Below, one piece after another: positions 17,597-25,253 of a stretch of DNA of 64,000 bases; the stretch's first letter is position 1, and the number at the start of each line of letters is the position of its first letter. The stretch is from RYN-133 sp963785425 (GTDB lineage: Bacteria; Actinomycetota; Actinomycetes; Mycobacteriales; Jatrophihabitantaceae): the NCBI GenBank assembly GCA_963785425.1, contig CAWAVG010000003.1, positions 248,001-312,000 on the forward strand. The letters run 5' to 3'. The notes under the pieces are model-generated. The model searched no databases. It worked only from the letters and a program-made list of their open reading frames with translations, and was not told the origin of the DNA. A program made the translations under genes and the position numbers.

Positions 17597-18721
17597 ATGC
17601 GCGTGGGCTCCCGACTGGTTATCGGCCTCATCACGAGCGTCGCGCTCGGTCTGGGCGCGTGCACGTCCTCGGGCTCTCCGGGCAAGCCGACGGTGTCACA
17701 GCCTCGATCGCTCGGCGCTACATCTTCGTCCGATAGCAGCAGTCCGTCGACAATCCCGCACGGCGGGCCCCCGGTGCCCTCCAAGGTCTTCACGATCGCG
17801 TTCGCCGGCGACGTCAACTTCATGGACCGCACCCGCGCGCGCCTCGACCGCGATCCGGCGACGGTGTTCGCACAGGCCGCTCCGCAGCTGCGGCGCGCCG
17901 ATCTGACGATGGTCAATCTCGAGACGGCGGTGACGAACGGCGGCATCCAGCAGAGCAAGGAGTTCACCTTCCGCGCTCCGCCGGTCGCATTGAGCGCATT
18001 GCGCGATGCCGGCATCGACGTCGCGACCATGGCGAACAACCACGGTGCCGACTACGGACTGCCGGGGTTGCGCGACACGTTCAGCGCCATCAACCACTAT
18101 CACTTCCCTGTGATCGGCATCGGGCCGAACGAGAACGCGGCGTTCGCGCCGTACCGCACGACGTTGCACGGAGTGAAGGTCGCGATCTTCGCCGCCGACC
18201 AGGTGAAGGACGAGACCACGCTGTCGCTGTTCTCGGCCGGCCCGGGCAAGCCCGGTGTCGCGAACGCGTACTACCCCCGGCTCGAGCGCGACGTGCGGGC
18301 GGCCAGGCGCGCCGGGTACGTGGTCATCGTCTACGTGCACTGGGGCATCGAGTACACGACCTGCCCGTCGTCGGACCAGACCACGCTGGCGCAGGAACTC
18401 GCGCAGGCCGGCGCGAGCGCGGTCATCGGCACGCATGCCCACGTGCTGCAGGGCGCGGGGTGGAAGCCGGACGGCACCTACGTGGCCTACGGTCTCGGCA
18501 ACTACTACTGGTGGATGTCGTTCGGCAACAACCAGGACGACAACGGAGTGCTCACCCTGACCTTCCACCGCAGCTCGGTCGTGCGCGCCCACTTCGTACC
18601 GTCGCATCTGGACGAGCGCGGCGTGCCCGTCCCGGCGACCGGCGCCACGAAGACGCGCATCGACGCGGAGTGGAGCGCGGACCGGAGCTGCGCCGATCTG
18701 GCGTCACGCCCGCCACGTTGA
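17597..18721 (+). CDS. CapA family lipoprotein (poly-gamma-glutamate synthesis-like)
   Basis: A calcineurin-like metallophosphatase-fold protein anchored outside the membrane. The leader MRVGSRLVIGLITSVALGLG ends in the lipobox LGAC, so Cys is probably lipidated. Metal-binding motifs in order: AFAGDVNFMD, VNLETAV, MANNHGADYG, VYVHWGIEYT and GTHAHVLQG, with GLGNYYWW at the end, as in CapA/PgsA. An in-frame ATG at 17579 would add six residues; I prefer 17597 because it gives a compact signal peptide. CapA family members take part in capsule polymer metabolism, but no other capsule genes are near. Confidence 0.88.
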   Translation: MRVGSRLVIGLITSVALGLGACTSSGSPGKPTVSQPRSLGATSSSDSSSPSTIPHGGPPVPSKVFTIAFAGDVNFMDRTRARLDRDPATVFAQAAPQLRRADLTMVNLETAVTNGGIQQSKEFTFRAPPVALSALRDAGIDVATMANNHGADYGLPGLRDTFSAINHYHFPVIGIGPNENAAFAPYRTTLHGVKVAIFAADQVKDETTLSLFSAGPGKPGVANAYYPRLERDVRAARRAGYVVIVYVHWGIEYTTCPSSDQTTLAQELAQAGASAVIGTHAHVLQGAGWKPDGTYVAYGLGNYYWWMSFGNNQDDNGVLTLTFHRSSVVRAHFVPSHLDERGVPVPATGATKTRIDAEWSADRSCADLASRPPR

Positions 18722-18754
18722 TGCGCGCGGACGTCGGTCTGACAGTCTGATCGC

Positions 18755-19279
18755 ATGCCGCTGTTCGAGTTCGAGGGCAGCCGCCCGACCATCGCCGACG
18801 ACGCGTTCGTCGCACCGACCGCGACCGTGGTCGGCGACGTGACGATCGAAGCCGGCGCATCGGTCTGGTACGGCGCCGTGCTGCGAGGCGACGACGGTCC
18901 GATCGTGCTGCGGGCCCGCTGCAACGTGCAGGACGGGTCGGTGCTGCACTCGTCCCCGGGCGTCACCACCGAGATCGGCCCCGGCGCGACGGTCGCCCAC
19001 CAGTGCATCGTCCACGGGGCGGTCCTGGAGGAGGAGGCGCTGGTCGGCAACGGCTGCGTGGTCCTGGACGGGGCCCGCGTCGGCGCGCGGTCGATGGTCG
19101 CCGCCTTGTCGCTGGTGTCGCCCGGGATGCGGATTCCGCCCGGGATGTTCGCCGCCGGCGCGCCGGCGGTGGTCAAGCGCCCACTCGAGGGCACGCCGGC
19201 ACAGATGTGGGTCGACCTCAACCCGCAGCACTACCCGGCGCTCGCCCAGCGCCACATCGCAGGAATCCGTCCGATTTGA
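18755..19279 (+). CDS. gamma-carbonic-anhydrase-like hexapeptide-repeat protein
   Basis: A 174-residue left-handed beta-helix protein of the gamma class. Successive hexapeptide turns are seen (APTATVVGDVTIEAGASVWY and following) with the putative zinc histidines in VLHSSPG, TVAHQCIVHG. Members hydrate carbon dioxide or serve as assembly or acyltransferase-like factors; activity is not certain from sequence. It follows the CapA gene by 33 bases and may share its transcript. Confidence 0.9.
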   Translation: MPLFEFEGSRPTIADDAFVAPTATVVGDVTIEAGASVWYGAVLRGDDGPIVLRARCNVQDGSVLHSSPGVTTEIGPGATVAHQCIVHGAVLEEEALVGNGCVVLDGARVGARSMVAALSLVSPGMRIPPGMFAAGAPAVVKRPLEGTPAQMWVDLNPQHYPALAQRHIAGIRPI

Positions 19280-19318
19280 CCCAGGCAGCGGACAGCTCGC
19301 GCCCTTAGGATCACCGCC

Positions 19319-20185
19319 ATGACGAGCTACGGACCGCCCCAACAGCAGCAGCCGCAGTCGCCGTCCGGTTCGCCGGCCGGCTGGTACGCCGATCCGCTCG
19401 GGCGCCACCAGATGCGCTACTACGACGGCACCCAGTGGACCGAGCACGTCTCGTCCAACGGGCAGACCTTCATCGACCCGCCGGTCGGCCAGGGTCACGT
19501 CCCCACCGTCGACCGCGCACCCGAGAAGGTGCAGCGCGACGTGCAGCGGGCGGGCCAGGCCGGCGTCGCCGCGTTCCAGGGCGGTGGATCGATCTTCACC
19601 GAGCCGGTGCTCGTCGTGAACCAGAAGGCCAAGCTGATCGAGATCAACAACGAGTACGCGATCTACGACCAGAACGCCCGCCAGCTCGCTGCCGTGCGCG
19701 AGGTCGGGCAGAGCCAGCTGAAGAAAGCGGCCCGGTTCCTCACCTCGCTCGACCAGTACATGACCCACCAGCTGCAGATCGTCGACATGAACGGCAACGT
19801 GCTGCTGGGCCTGACCCGTCCGGCCAAGGTGATCAAGTCACGCATCGTGGTCAGCGACCCGGCGGGCAACGAGGTCGGCCAGATCGTGCAGCAGAACGCG
19901 ATCGGCAAGATCCGCTTCGGCCTCGAGTCGGGCGGACGCACCTACGGCTTGATCCAGGGCGAGAACTGGCGGGCCTGGAACTTCCGCATCGAGGACCACA
20001 CGGGCACCGAGGTCGCCCGCATCACCAAGACGTGGGAGGGCCTCGCCAAGACCATGTTCACGACTGCGGACAACTACGTCGTGCAGATCCACCGGCAGCT
20101 GGAAGACCCGTTGCGGCTGCTGGTCGTCGCGTCGGCACTGAGTGTCGATACGGCGCTGAAGCAGGATTCCCGCGGCTTCGGCTGA
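19319..20185 (+). CDS. DUF2510 plus scramblase/LURP-like protein
   Basis: A 288-residue protein with an N-terminal glutamine-proline tract, the DUF2510 module PAGWYADPLGRHQMRYYDGT near residue 20 (a small WW-like fold common at the N-terminus of actinobacterial membrane-associated proteins) and a C-terminal beta-barrel typical of phospholipid-scramblase/LURP-one proteins (LIEINNEYAIYDQN, then LQIVDMNGNVLLGLTRPAKV). No obvious membrane helix. Function unknown, perhaps membrane-lipid sensing. The last 128 bases overlap the convergent membrane-protein gene. Confidence 0.85.
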   Translation: MTSYGPPQQQQPQSPSGSPAGWYADPLGRHQMRYYDGTQWTEHVSSNGQTFIDPPVGQGHVPTVDRAPEKVQRDVQRAGQAGVAAFQGGGSIFTEPVLVVNQKAKLIEINNEYAIYDQNARQLAAVREVGQSQLKKAARFLTSLDQYMTHQLQIVDMNGNVLLGLTRPAKVIKSRIVVSDPAGNEVGQIVQQNAIGKIRFGLESGGRTYGLIQGENWRAWNFRIEDHTGTEVARITKTWEGLAKTMFTTADNYVVQIHRQLEDPLRLLVVASALSVDTALKQDSRGFG

Positions 20186-20732
20186 TCGACGCGGCACCCG
20201 AGAGGGCGGCGAAGAACGCGATCTGGAAGACGATCTGTCCCCAGAGCATCGCGGTGTCGTAGCCCAGCACCGAGGTGAAGCACACCAGACCGCCGGCGAA
20301 CTCGGCGGCGAACAAGCACGCGTCGCGACGCTCACGCGTCGTGATCGAGAGCCACAGCGTCCAGCCGAGTTGCGCCACGAACAGCAGCGATCCCAGCGTC
20401 ATGTGCACCGCGTTGAACGGCCCGCTCACGCTGTACGGCGTGATCGTCAGGCCCACCAGGGCCGGCGCCATGAGCCGGAGCAACGCCCGGGTCGGGCCGT
20501 GCGTCATCGGGGCGGCGCGTGCCAGCAGTCCGGCCGCGACGAGCATGCTCAACGTGTACGGGACCAGCGCTGCCTTCTGCGTGCCGAACCAGCTGTAGCC
20601 GTTCTCAAAGCTCACCCGGCCGAACGTGTGCGCGAGCGAGATGAGGAGGCCCCCGGCGAGTGCGGCTTCGGCGGTGACGACCTCGATACGGCACGCATCG
20701 TCCGGGCTGCTGATCCACGCATCGCTGCGCAT
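20058..20732 (-). CDS. small polytopic membrane protein, function unknown
   Basis: A 224-residue product from the ATG at 20732 with about six hydrophobic segments (for example VTAEAALAGGLLISLAHTFG, LVPYTLSMLVAAGLLA, MTLGSLLFVAQLGWTLWLSI). I do not recognise a family. The C-terminal 45 residues are Arg/Pro/Ala-rich and fully overlap the scramblase-like gene on the other strand, so the true protein may end earlier in homologues. It lies four bases downstream of the MobA-like gene and is probably co-transcribed with it. Confidence 0.65.
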   Translation of the reverse strand: MRSDAWISSPDDACRIEVVTAEAALAGGLLISLAHTFGRVSFENGYSWFGTQKAALVPYTLSMLVAAGLLARAAPMTHGPTRALLRLMAPALVGLTITPYSVSGPFNAVHMTLGSLLFVAQLGWTLWLSITTRERRDACLFAAEFAGGLVCFTSVLGYDTAMLWGQIVFQIAFFAALSGAASISRSRGNPASAPYRHSVPTRRPAAATGLPAAGGSARRSCPQS

Positions 20733-20736
20733 GACG

Positions 20737-21306
20737 TCAATGGTGCTCCCACGCGGCAAGATCGGACGGGGTGTCGAGGTCGGCGGCGTCACCGTGCACC
20801 TCGACGTCGTCGACCAGGTGCGGACGGTCGGCCAGCAGGGCGCGGGCACCTTCGTCGGGTTCCGCGCCGGCCAGGGCCTCGCGCCACAGCTGCGGCGACA
20901 TCACGGTCGGGTGCCCGCGCCTCGTGCCGTACCGCGCGACGGCGATCCGGCCCGGCTGCCACCCCGCGATCACCGTCCGGACGGCGTCGGCGTCGATGCC
21001 AGGGGTATCGACGAGAAGCACGGCGAGCGCGTCGATGTCGTGCGGTGCGGCGTCGACGGCCAGTGCCAAGGACGAGCGCATGCCGCGGTCGGGGTCGGGG
21101 TTGACGACGGTGTGCGCGCCCACCACCTCGGTGCCCGCGCGCACCACGGCGATGACGCGATCGCACCCGGCCTCGTGCAGCACCGCCACGGCGCGGTCGA
21201 GCAGCCGTCGCCCGTCCACCACGAGTTCGGCCTTGGGGCGCCCCATCCGGGTTCCGGATCCGGCCGCCAGCACTGCTGCCGCGACGCGGTGCGGGGCAAG
21301 TGGCAC
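20737..21306 (-). CDS. mocA: MobA/MocA-like nucleotidyltransferase
   Basis: A 189-residue NTP-transferase of the molybdenum-cofactor guanylyl/cytidylyltransferase type. The signature VLAAGSGTRMGRPKAEL is at residues 10-26 and the aspartate motif VLLVDTPGID is near residue 95. MocA attaches CMP to molybdopterin to make the MCD cofactor used by xanthine-oxidase-family enzymes such as CoxL, which is encoded just downstream on the other strand. I start at the GTG at 21306; another GTG six bases earlier (21312) is possible. The much longer open frame upstream is shadow sequence. Confidence 0.82.
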   Translation of the reverse strand: MPLAPHRVAAAVLAAGSGTRMGRPKAELVVDGRRLLDRAVAVLHEAGCDRVIAVVRAGTEVVGAHTVVNPDPDRGMRSSLALAVDAAPHDIDALAVLLVDTPGIDADAVRTVIAGWQPGRIAVARYGTRRGHPTVMSPQLWREALAGAEPDEGARALLADRPHLVDDVEVHGDAADLDTPSDLAAWEHH

Positions 21307-21336
21307 AACCACGAGTATGCGGGGGATGCTCGTCGT

Positions 21337-21402
21337 ATGACGGACACCGCACGAAACCGCTCCGCACAGATCGCTGCGCACTTTCGCGGGGAGCCCGAGT
21401 GA
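21337..21402 (+). CDS. possible 21-codon leader ORF of the cox operon
   Basis: A short frame (MTDTARNRSAQIAAHFRGEPE) whose TGA overlaps the moxR ATG by one base (TGATG). Its end supplies the GGGGAG ribosome binding site of moxR. It has no recognisable domain, so it may act only as a translational-coupling leader, or be chance. A similar arrangement recurs between coxS and coxL. Confidence 0.3.
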   Translation: MTDTARNRSAQIAAHFRGEPE

Positions 21403-22280
21403 TGTTCGCCGATCCCGCCGCGGTGGCCGCCGCGCTCGACGAGGTGGGCTACCTGCCCGACGACGGGCTCGCGACCGCCGCCTACCTCGCGCTGCGACTG
21501 TCACGCCCGCTGTTCCTGGAAGGCGACCCGGGGGTCGGCAAGACCGCACTCGCCCAGGCGCTTGCGAAGATCACCGACGCGCCGCTGGTGCGGCTGCAGT
21601 GCTACGAGGGCATCGACGCGAGCCAGGCGCTCTACGACTGGGACTTCCCGCGGCAGGTGCTGCACCTGCGCGCTGCCGGCGACGCGCTCACGTCCGCCGA
21701 CCGCGAAGCGCTCGAGGCTTCGCTGTACGACCGGCGCTTCCTCGTGGCGCGCCCGATCCTGGCGGCGCTCGAGACATCGCCGTCGGTGCTGCTCATCGAC
21801 GAGGTCGACCGTGCCGATGACGAGTTCGAGGCGTTCCTGCTCGAGGTGCTGGCCGACTACGCCGTCACCGTGCCGGAACTCGGCACGATCAGCGCGAGCA
21901 CTCCTCCACTGGTCGTGCTCACGTCCAACCGCACGCGCGAGGTGCACGACGCGCTCAAGCGCCGCTGCCTCTACCACTGGGTGGCGCACCCGTCCTTCGA
22001 GCGCGAGGTCGAGATCGTGCTGCGCCACATCCCGGAGGTCAGCACCCGGCTCGCCCGCGACGTCGCCGCGGTAGTGGGCGGGCTGCGTGAGGCCGACCTG
22101 CTCAAGCCACCGGGCGTCGCGGAGACGATCGACTGGGCACAGGCGCTGCACGTGCTCGGAGCCGACCGCCTCGACGGCACCCGGGCGATCGCCACCCTGG
22201 GCGCAGCGGTCAAGTATCACGAGGACCAGCTGCGGGTGGAGCGCGAGCTCCTGCCCGACCTCATGGCCCGGCTGGCGTGA
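21402..22280 (+). CDS. coxD: MoxR-type AAA+ ATPase (CoxD)
   Basis: A 292-residue AAA+ ATPase thought to drive insertion of the Mo/Cu or related cofactor into the CoxL protein together with the VWA protein CoxE. Walker A GDPGVGKTALAQAL lies near residue 40, Walker B LLIDEVDRADDEFEAFLLEV near 130 and the sensor segment LTSNRTREVHDALKRRCLYH near 180. The ATG at 21402 is preceded by GGGGAG. It starts the cox operon, and the pair MoxR-VWA is diagnostic of this type of maturation system. Confidence 0.93.
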   Translation: MFADPAAVAAALDEVGYLPDDGLATAAYLALRLSRPLFLEGDPGVGKTALAQALAKITDAPLVRLQCYEGIDASQALYDWDFPRQVLHLRAAGDALTSADREALEASLYDRRFLVARPILAALETSPSVLLIDEVDRADDEFEAFLLEVLADYAVTVPELGTISASTPPLVVLTSNRTREVHDALKRRCLYHWVAHPSFEREVEIVLRHIPEVSTRLARDVAAVVGGLREADLLKPPGVAETIDWAQALHVLGADRLDGTRAIATLGAAVKYHEDQLRVERELLPDLMARLA

Positions 22281-22323
22281 CCGAGTGAGCGATGCCATGC
22301 CCCGTCTCCGTCCGCCCCGTCCC

Positions 22324-22390
22324 GCGAGTGGTCACTTGTGCCGCGAGTGGTCACCTATAAGCGACCACTCGCGGCATAAGTGACCACTCG
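22324..22390. repeat. GAGTGGTCAC nested double inverted repeat, copy inside the cox operon
   Basis: Arms in order: GCGAGTGGTCACTT (22324-22337), GCGAGTGGTCACCT (22343-22356), GCGACCACTCGC (22361-22372) and AAGTGACCACTCG (22378-22390), with a CTATAAG centre. The same core occurs at 29547-29618 and 38041-38110. Here it lies between two genes of the same orientation, and its last arm contains the GTG that opens the coxE frame. Confidence 0.8.
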
Positions 22391-23498
22391 GGAGGAGGTT
22401 GTCGGGTCGCTGACCGGATTCGCCCGGGCGCTGCGCGCTGCCGGCGTCAACGCCGACCGGGCCCGGCTCACCACGGCGCTGTCCGCCCTCGACCAGGTCG
22501 ATCTCGGCCGTGCCGACGACGTGTACTGGGCGACCCGGGTGACGCTGTGCTCCGAGCCGGACGACCTGCCCCGCTTCGACGCGCTGTTCGACATGTGGTT
22601 CCGCGGCGCACGTCCGTCGCTGCCGACCGCCGGCCGCGAGGTCGCGCGCAAGCAGGAACTGAGCTCGGTGGCCAACCTCGACCGCCGCGACGCCGCGGAC
22701 GAATCCGGCGAGGACGACGAGGTGCTGCGGACGGCGGCGAGTGAGGCCGAGATCCTGCGCCACCGCGATCTGGCCGGGCTCACCGGCGCCGAGCGCGACG
22801 AGATCCACCGGTTGATCGCGCTGCTCGCGCCCCGCGTGGGCAGGCGACGCACCCTGCGCCGCACGCCGCGAGGCAACGACCGGGTGGACGTGCGGCGCAC
22901 CGTGCGACGACTGCTGCGCGACGGGGGTGAGCCCGGCGAGCTGCGCTACACCGGGCGGCGCGAGAAGCCGCGGCGGCTCGTCCTGCTGCTCGACGTGAGC
23001 GGTTCGATGGCGCCCTACGCCGATGCGCTGCTGCGTTTCGGGCACGCGGCCGTGCGCGCCGCGCCCGCCACCAGCGAGGTGTTCACACTCGGCACGCGGC
23101 TGACCCGCATCACCCGCCAGCTGCGCCTGCGCGACCCCGACCTCGCGCTGGCGGCGGCGGGCAACGCGATCCCGGACTGGAGCGGCGGCACGAGGCTCGG
23201 TGAGGCACTGCGCGCGTTTCTCGATCTCTGGGGCCAGCGCGGGACGGCGCGGCGCTCGGTCGTCGTCATCGCCAGTGACGGCTGGGAGCGCGGCGACGCG
23301 CAGCTGCTAGGCGAGCAGATGCAGCGCCTGGCCCGGCTCGCCCACCGTGTCGTGTGGGTCAACCCGCACCGCGGCAAGCGCGGCTTCGCGCCGATCACCG
23401 GAGGTATGGTGGCGGCCCTGCCCCATGTGGACGAGCTGATCGCCGGGCACTCGCTCGATTCGCTGCGGCATCTTGTGGAGGTGATCGGCCGTGCGTGA
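22380..23498 (+). CDS. coxE: VWA domain protein (CoxE)
   Basis: A 372-residue partner of the MoxR ATPase. The C-terminal half is a von Willebrand A domain with the MIDAS motif LVLLLDVSGSMAPYADALL near residue 200 and later WSGGTRLGEAL and VIASDGWERGD. The N-terminal half is helical and charged. The only in-frame start ahead of the conserved LTGFARALRAAGV is the GTG at 22380, which belongs to the last arm of the intergenic repeat and has no good ribosome binding site; the GGAGGAGG just downstream is inside the frame. The N-terminus is therefore uncertain. Its end overlaps the next gene by 8 bases. Confidence 0.88.
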   Translation: MTTREEVVGSLTGFARALRAAGVNADRARLTTALSALDQVDLGRADDVYWATRVTLCSEPDDLPRFDALFDMWFRGARPSLPTAGREVARKQELSSVANLDRRDAADESGEDDEVLRTAASEAEILRHRDLAGLTGAERDEIHRLIALLAPRVGRRRTLRRTPRGNDRVDVRRTVRRLLRDGGEPGELRYTGRREKPRRLVLLLDVSGSMAPYADALLRFGHAAVRAAPATSEVFTLGTRLTRITRQLRLRDPDLALAAAGNAIPDWSGGTRLGEALRAFLDLWGQRGTARRSVVVIASDGWERGDAQLLGEQMQRLARLAHRVVWVNPHRGKRGFAPITGGMVAALPHVDELIAGHSLDSLRHLVEVIGRA

Positions 23499-24609
23499 CG
23501 TCATCGACGATCTGACGCGCTGGTGGTCCGCGGGCGACACGGTCGGCATCGGCACCGTGGTCGGCACGTGGAAGTCGTCGCCGCGCCAGCCGGGTGCCGC
23601 GATGCTCGTCGGTCCCGACGGCACGGCGGTCGGCAGCGTGTCCGGCGGCTGTGTCGAGGGTGCGGTCTACGCGCTCGCCGAGACCGCCCGCGACGACGGC
23701 ACGCCGGTGTTGCAGCGCTACGGCGTCAGCGACGACGACGCGTTCGCGGTCGGGTTGACGTGCGGCGGGATCATCGACATCTTCGTCGAGCAGGTGAACC
23801 AGCAGACGTTCCCGCAACTGGGTTCGGTTGCTGACGACATCGAGAACGGCCGTCCGGTCGCCGTCGCGACGGTCATCAGCGGCGCCGACGAGTTGCTCGG
23901 ACGGCGGCTGGTGGTGCGTCCGGATTCGGTCGACGGATCGCTGGGCAGCGACCGTCTGGACGACGCGGTCCGCGACGACGCGCGCGGGCTGCTCGTACAG
24001 GGAACGACGGCCACGGTGCATTACGGCGAGCACGGCGAACGGCGCCTCGACGAGATCGCGGTCTTCGTCGCGTCGTACGCACCGAAGCCGCACATGATCG
24101 TGTTCGGTGCGATCGACTTCGCTGCGGCCGTCGCCCGGGTCGGCGCGTTCCTGGGCTACTACGTCACGGTTTGCGACGCGCGTGAGACGTTCGCGACCAC
24201 GAAGCGCTTCCCGGACGCCGACGAGGTCGTCGTCGAGTGGCCGCACCGCTACCTCGAACGCACCGCGGTCGACGAGCGCACCGTGATCTGCGTGCTCACC
24301 CACGACCCGAAGTTCGACGTCCCACTGCTCGAGCTCGCGCTGCGCAAACCCGTCGCCTACATCGGCGCGATGGGCTCGCGCCGCACCCACGACGACCGGG
24401 TCAAGCGGCTGCGCGAGCTCGGGGTGACCGAGGACGAGCTGGCACGCCTGCACGCCCCGATCGGTCTCGACGTCGGGGCGCGCACGCCGGAGGAGACCGC
24501 GGTGTCGATCGCCGCCGAGATCGTCGCGGCTCGCTGGGGCGGTTCCGGAGCGCAGTTGCGGCGTACCGACGGCCCTATCCACCGCACCAGCGGATCGCCT
24601 GCGCCGTAG
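23491..24609 (+). CDS. XdhC/CoxF family molybdenum-enzyme maturation protein
   Basis: A 372-residue XdhC-type chaperone that binds the sulfurated molybdenum cofactor before its insertion. The N-terminal XdhC_CoxI half has WKSSPRQPGAAMLV and GSVSGGCVEGAVYALA near residues 30-55 plus LTCGGIIDIFVE near 85. The C-terminal half is a Rossmann fold (PHMIVFGAIDFAAAVARVGA) ending with AYIGAMGSRRTHDDRVKRL. The GTG start overlaps the coxE 3' end. A 108-base gap separates it from coxS. Confidence 0.93.
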   Translation: MRDVIDDLTRWWSAGDTVGIGTVVGTWKSSPRQPGAAMLVGPDGTAVGSVSGGCVEGAVYALAETARDDGTPVLQRYGVSDDDAFAVGLTCGGIIDIFVEQVNQQTFPQLGSVADDIENGRPVAVATVISGADELLGRRLVVRPDSVDGSLGSDRLDDAVRDDARGLLVQGTTATVHYGEHGERRLDEIAVFVASYAPKPHMIVFGAIDFAAAVARVGAFLGYYVTVCDARETFATTKRFPDADEVVVEWPHRYLERTAVDERTVICVLTHDPKFDVPLLELALRKPVAYIGAMGSRRTHDDRVKRLRELGVTEDELARLHAPIGLDVGARTPEETAVSIAAEIVAARWGGSGAQLRRTDGPIHRTSGSPAP

Positions 24610-24622
24610 GCAGATCCTCGTC

Positions 24623-24643
24623 CGCTGCAACGTAAATGCAGCG
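24623..24643. promoter_or_regulatory. short perfect inverted repeat upstream of coxS
   Basis: CGCTGCA (24623-24629) and TGCAGCG (24637-24643) around ACGTAAA. It lies 14 bases after the xdhC stop and 75 bases before the coxS ATG, in the longest gap of the cox operon. It could be an operator for a separate coxSLM promoter or a weak attenuator. Role is inference only. Confidence 0.35.
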
Positions 24644-24717
24644 TCGTAATCGCGGTCACATGGCGATAGCGTCCGGTGGGAGTGACCGGTGCTTGCCGGC
24701 TCGGGCTTGGAGGCGCG

Positions 24718-25194
24718 ATGACCAAGATCAACATGACTGTCGACGGCGTGTCGTATTCCGACGAGGTGGAGCCGCGCACGCTGCTCGTCCACTACCTGCG
24801 CGAGCAGGTCGGCAAGGTCGGGACGGTCGTCGGTTGCGACACGAGCAACTGCGGCGCGTGCACCGTCGATCTCGACGGCCGCAGCGTGAAGAGCTGCACG
24901 GTGCTTGCCGTGCAGGCCGACGGCGGTGCCGTCACCACGGTCGAAGGTCTGGCCGAGAACGGCACGCTGCACCCGATGCAGCAGGCCTTCCACGACAACC
25001 ACGCCCTGCAGTGCGGCTTCTGCACCCCCGGCATGATCATGGCCGCGCGGGACCTGCTCAAGAACAACCCGAACCCCACCGAGGACGAGATCCGCGAAGG
25101 GATCGAGGGCAACCTGTGCCGCTGCACGGGTTACGTGAACATCGTCCGAGCGGTGCAACAGGCCGCCGGCGCAACCTCGGGAGCCACCTCATGA
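24718..25194 (+). CDS. coxS: carbon-monoxide-dehydrogenase-type small subunit (2Fe-2S)
   Basis: A 158-residue iron-sulfur subunit carrying two [2Fe-2S] clusters that pass electrons from the molybdenum site to the flavin subunit. Plant-type cluster: GCDTSNCGACTV and the later SCTVLA near residues 40-65. Second cluster: CGFCTPGMIMAA near 102 and CRCTGYVNIV near 138. The ATG at 24718 follows TTGGAGG by five bases. A longer reading from 24676 is possible but adds unconserved residues. Order S-L-M is that of form II clusters (form I is usually M-S-L). Confidence 0.95.
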   Translation: MTKINMTVDGVSYSDEVEPRTLLVHYLREQVGKVGTVVGCDTSNCGACTVDLDGRSVKSCTVLAVQADGGAVTTVEGLAENGTLHPMQQAFHDNHALQCGFCTPGMIMAARDLLKNNPNPTEDEIREGIEGNLCRCTGYVNIVRAVQQAAGATSGATS

Positions 25195-25253
25195 GCACCC
25201 CACCAATTCGCTGCGAGAAGAACGCTTCACGAATCGGAGGGGAGCCCGCATGA
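25191..25253 (+). CDS. 20-codon mini-ORF bridging coxS and coxL
   Basis: The frame MSTPPIRCEKNASRIGGEPA starts at an ATGA overlapping the coxS stop and ends at an ATGA overlapping the coxL start. It has a GGGAG ribosome binding site inside the end of coxS, and it contains the GGAGGGGAG of coxL. Geometry suggests it carries ribosomes across the 55-base gap. No function for the peptide itself is suggested by its sequence. Confidence 0.45.
   Translation: MSTPPIRCEKNASRIGGEPA

Noticed and set aside
22324..22390. GAGTGGTCAC units as a CRISPR array
   Set aside because: Only four arms per locus, alternately inverted, spaced by 5-9 bases, with no cas genes.
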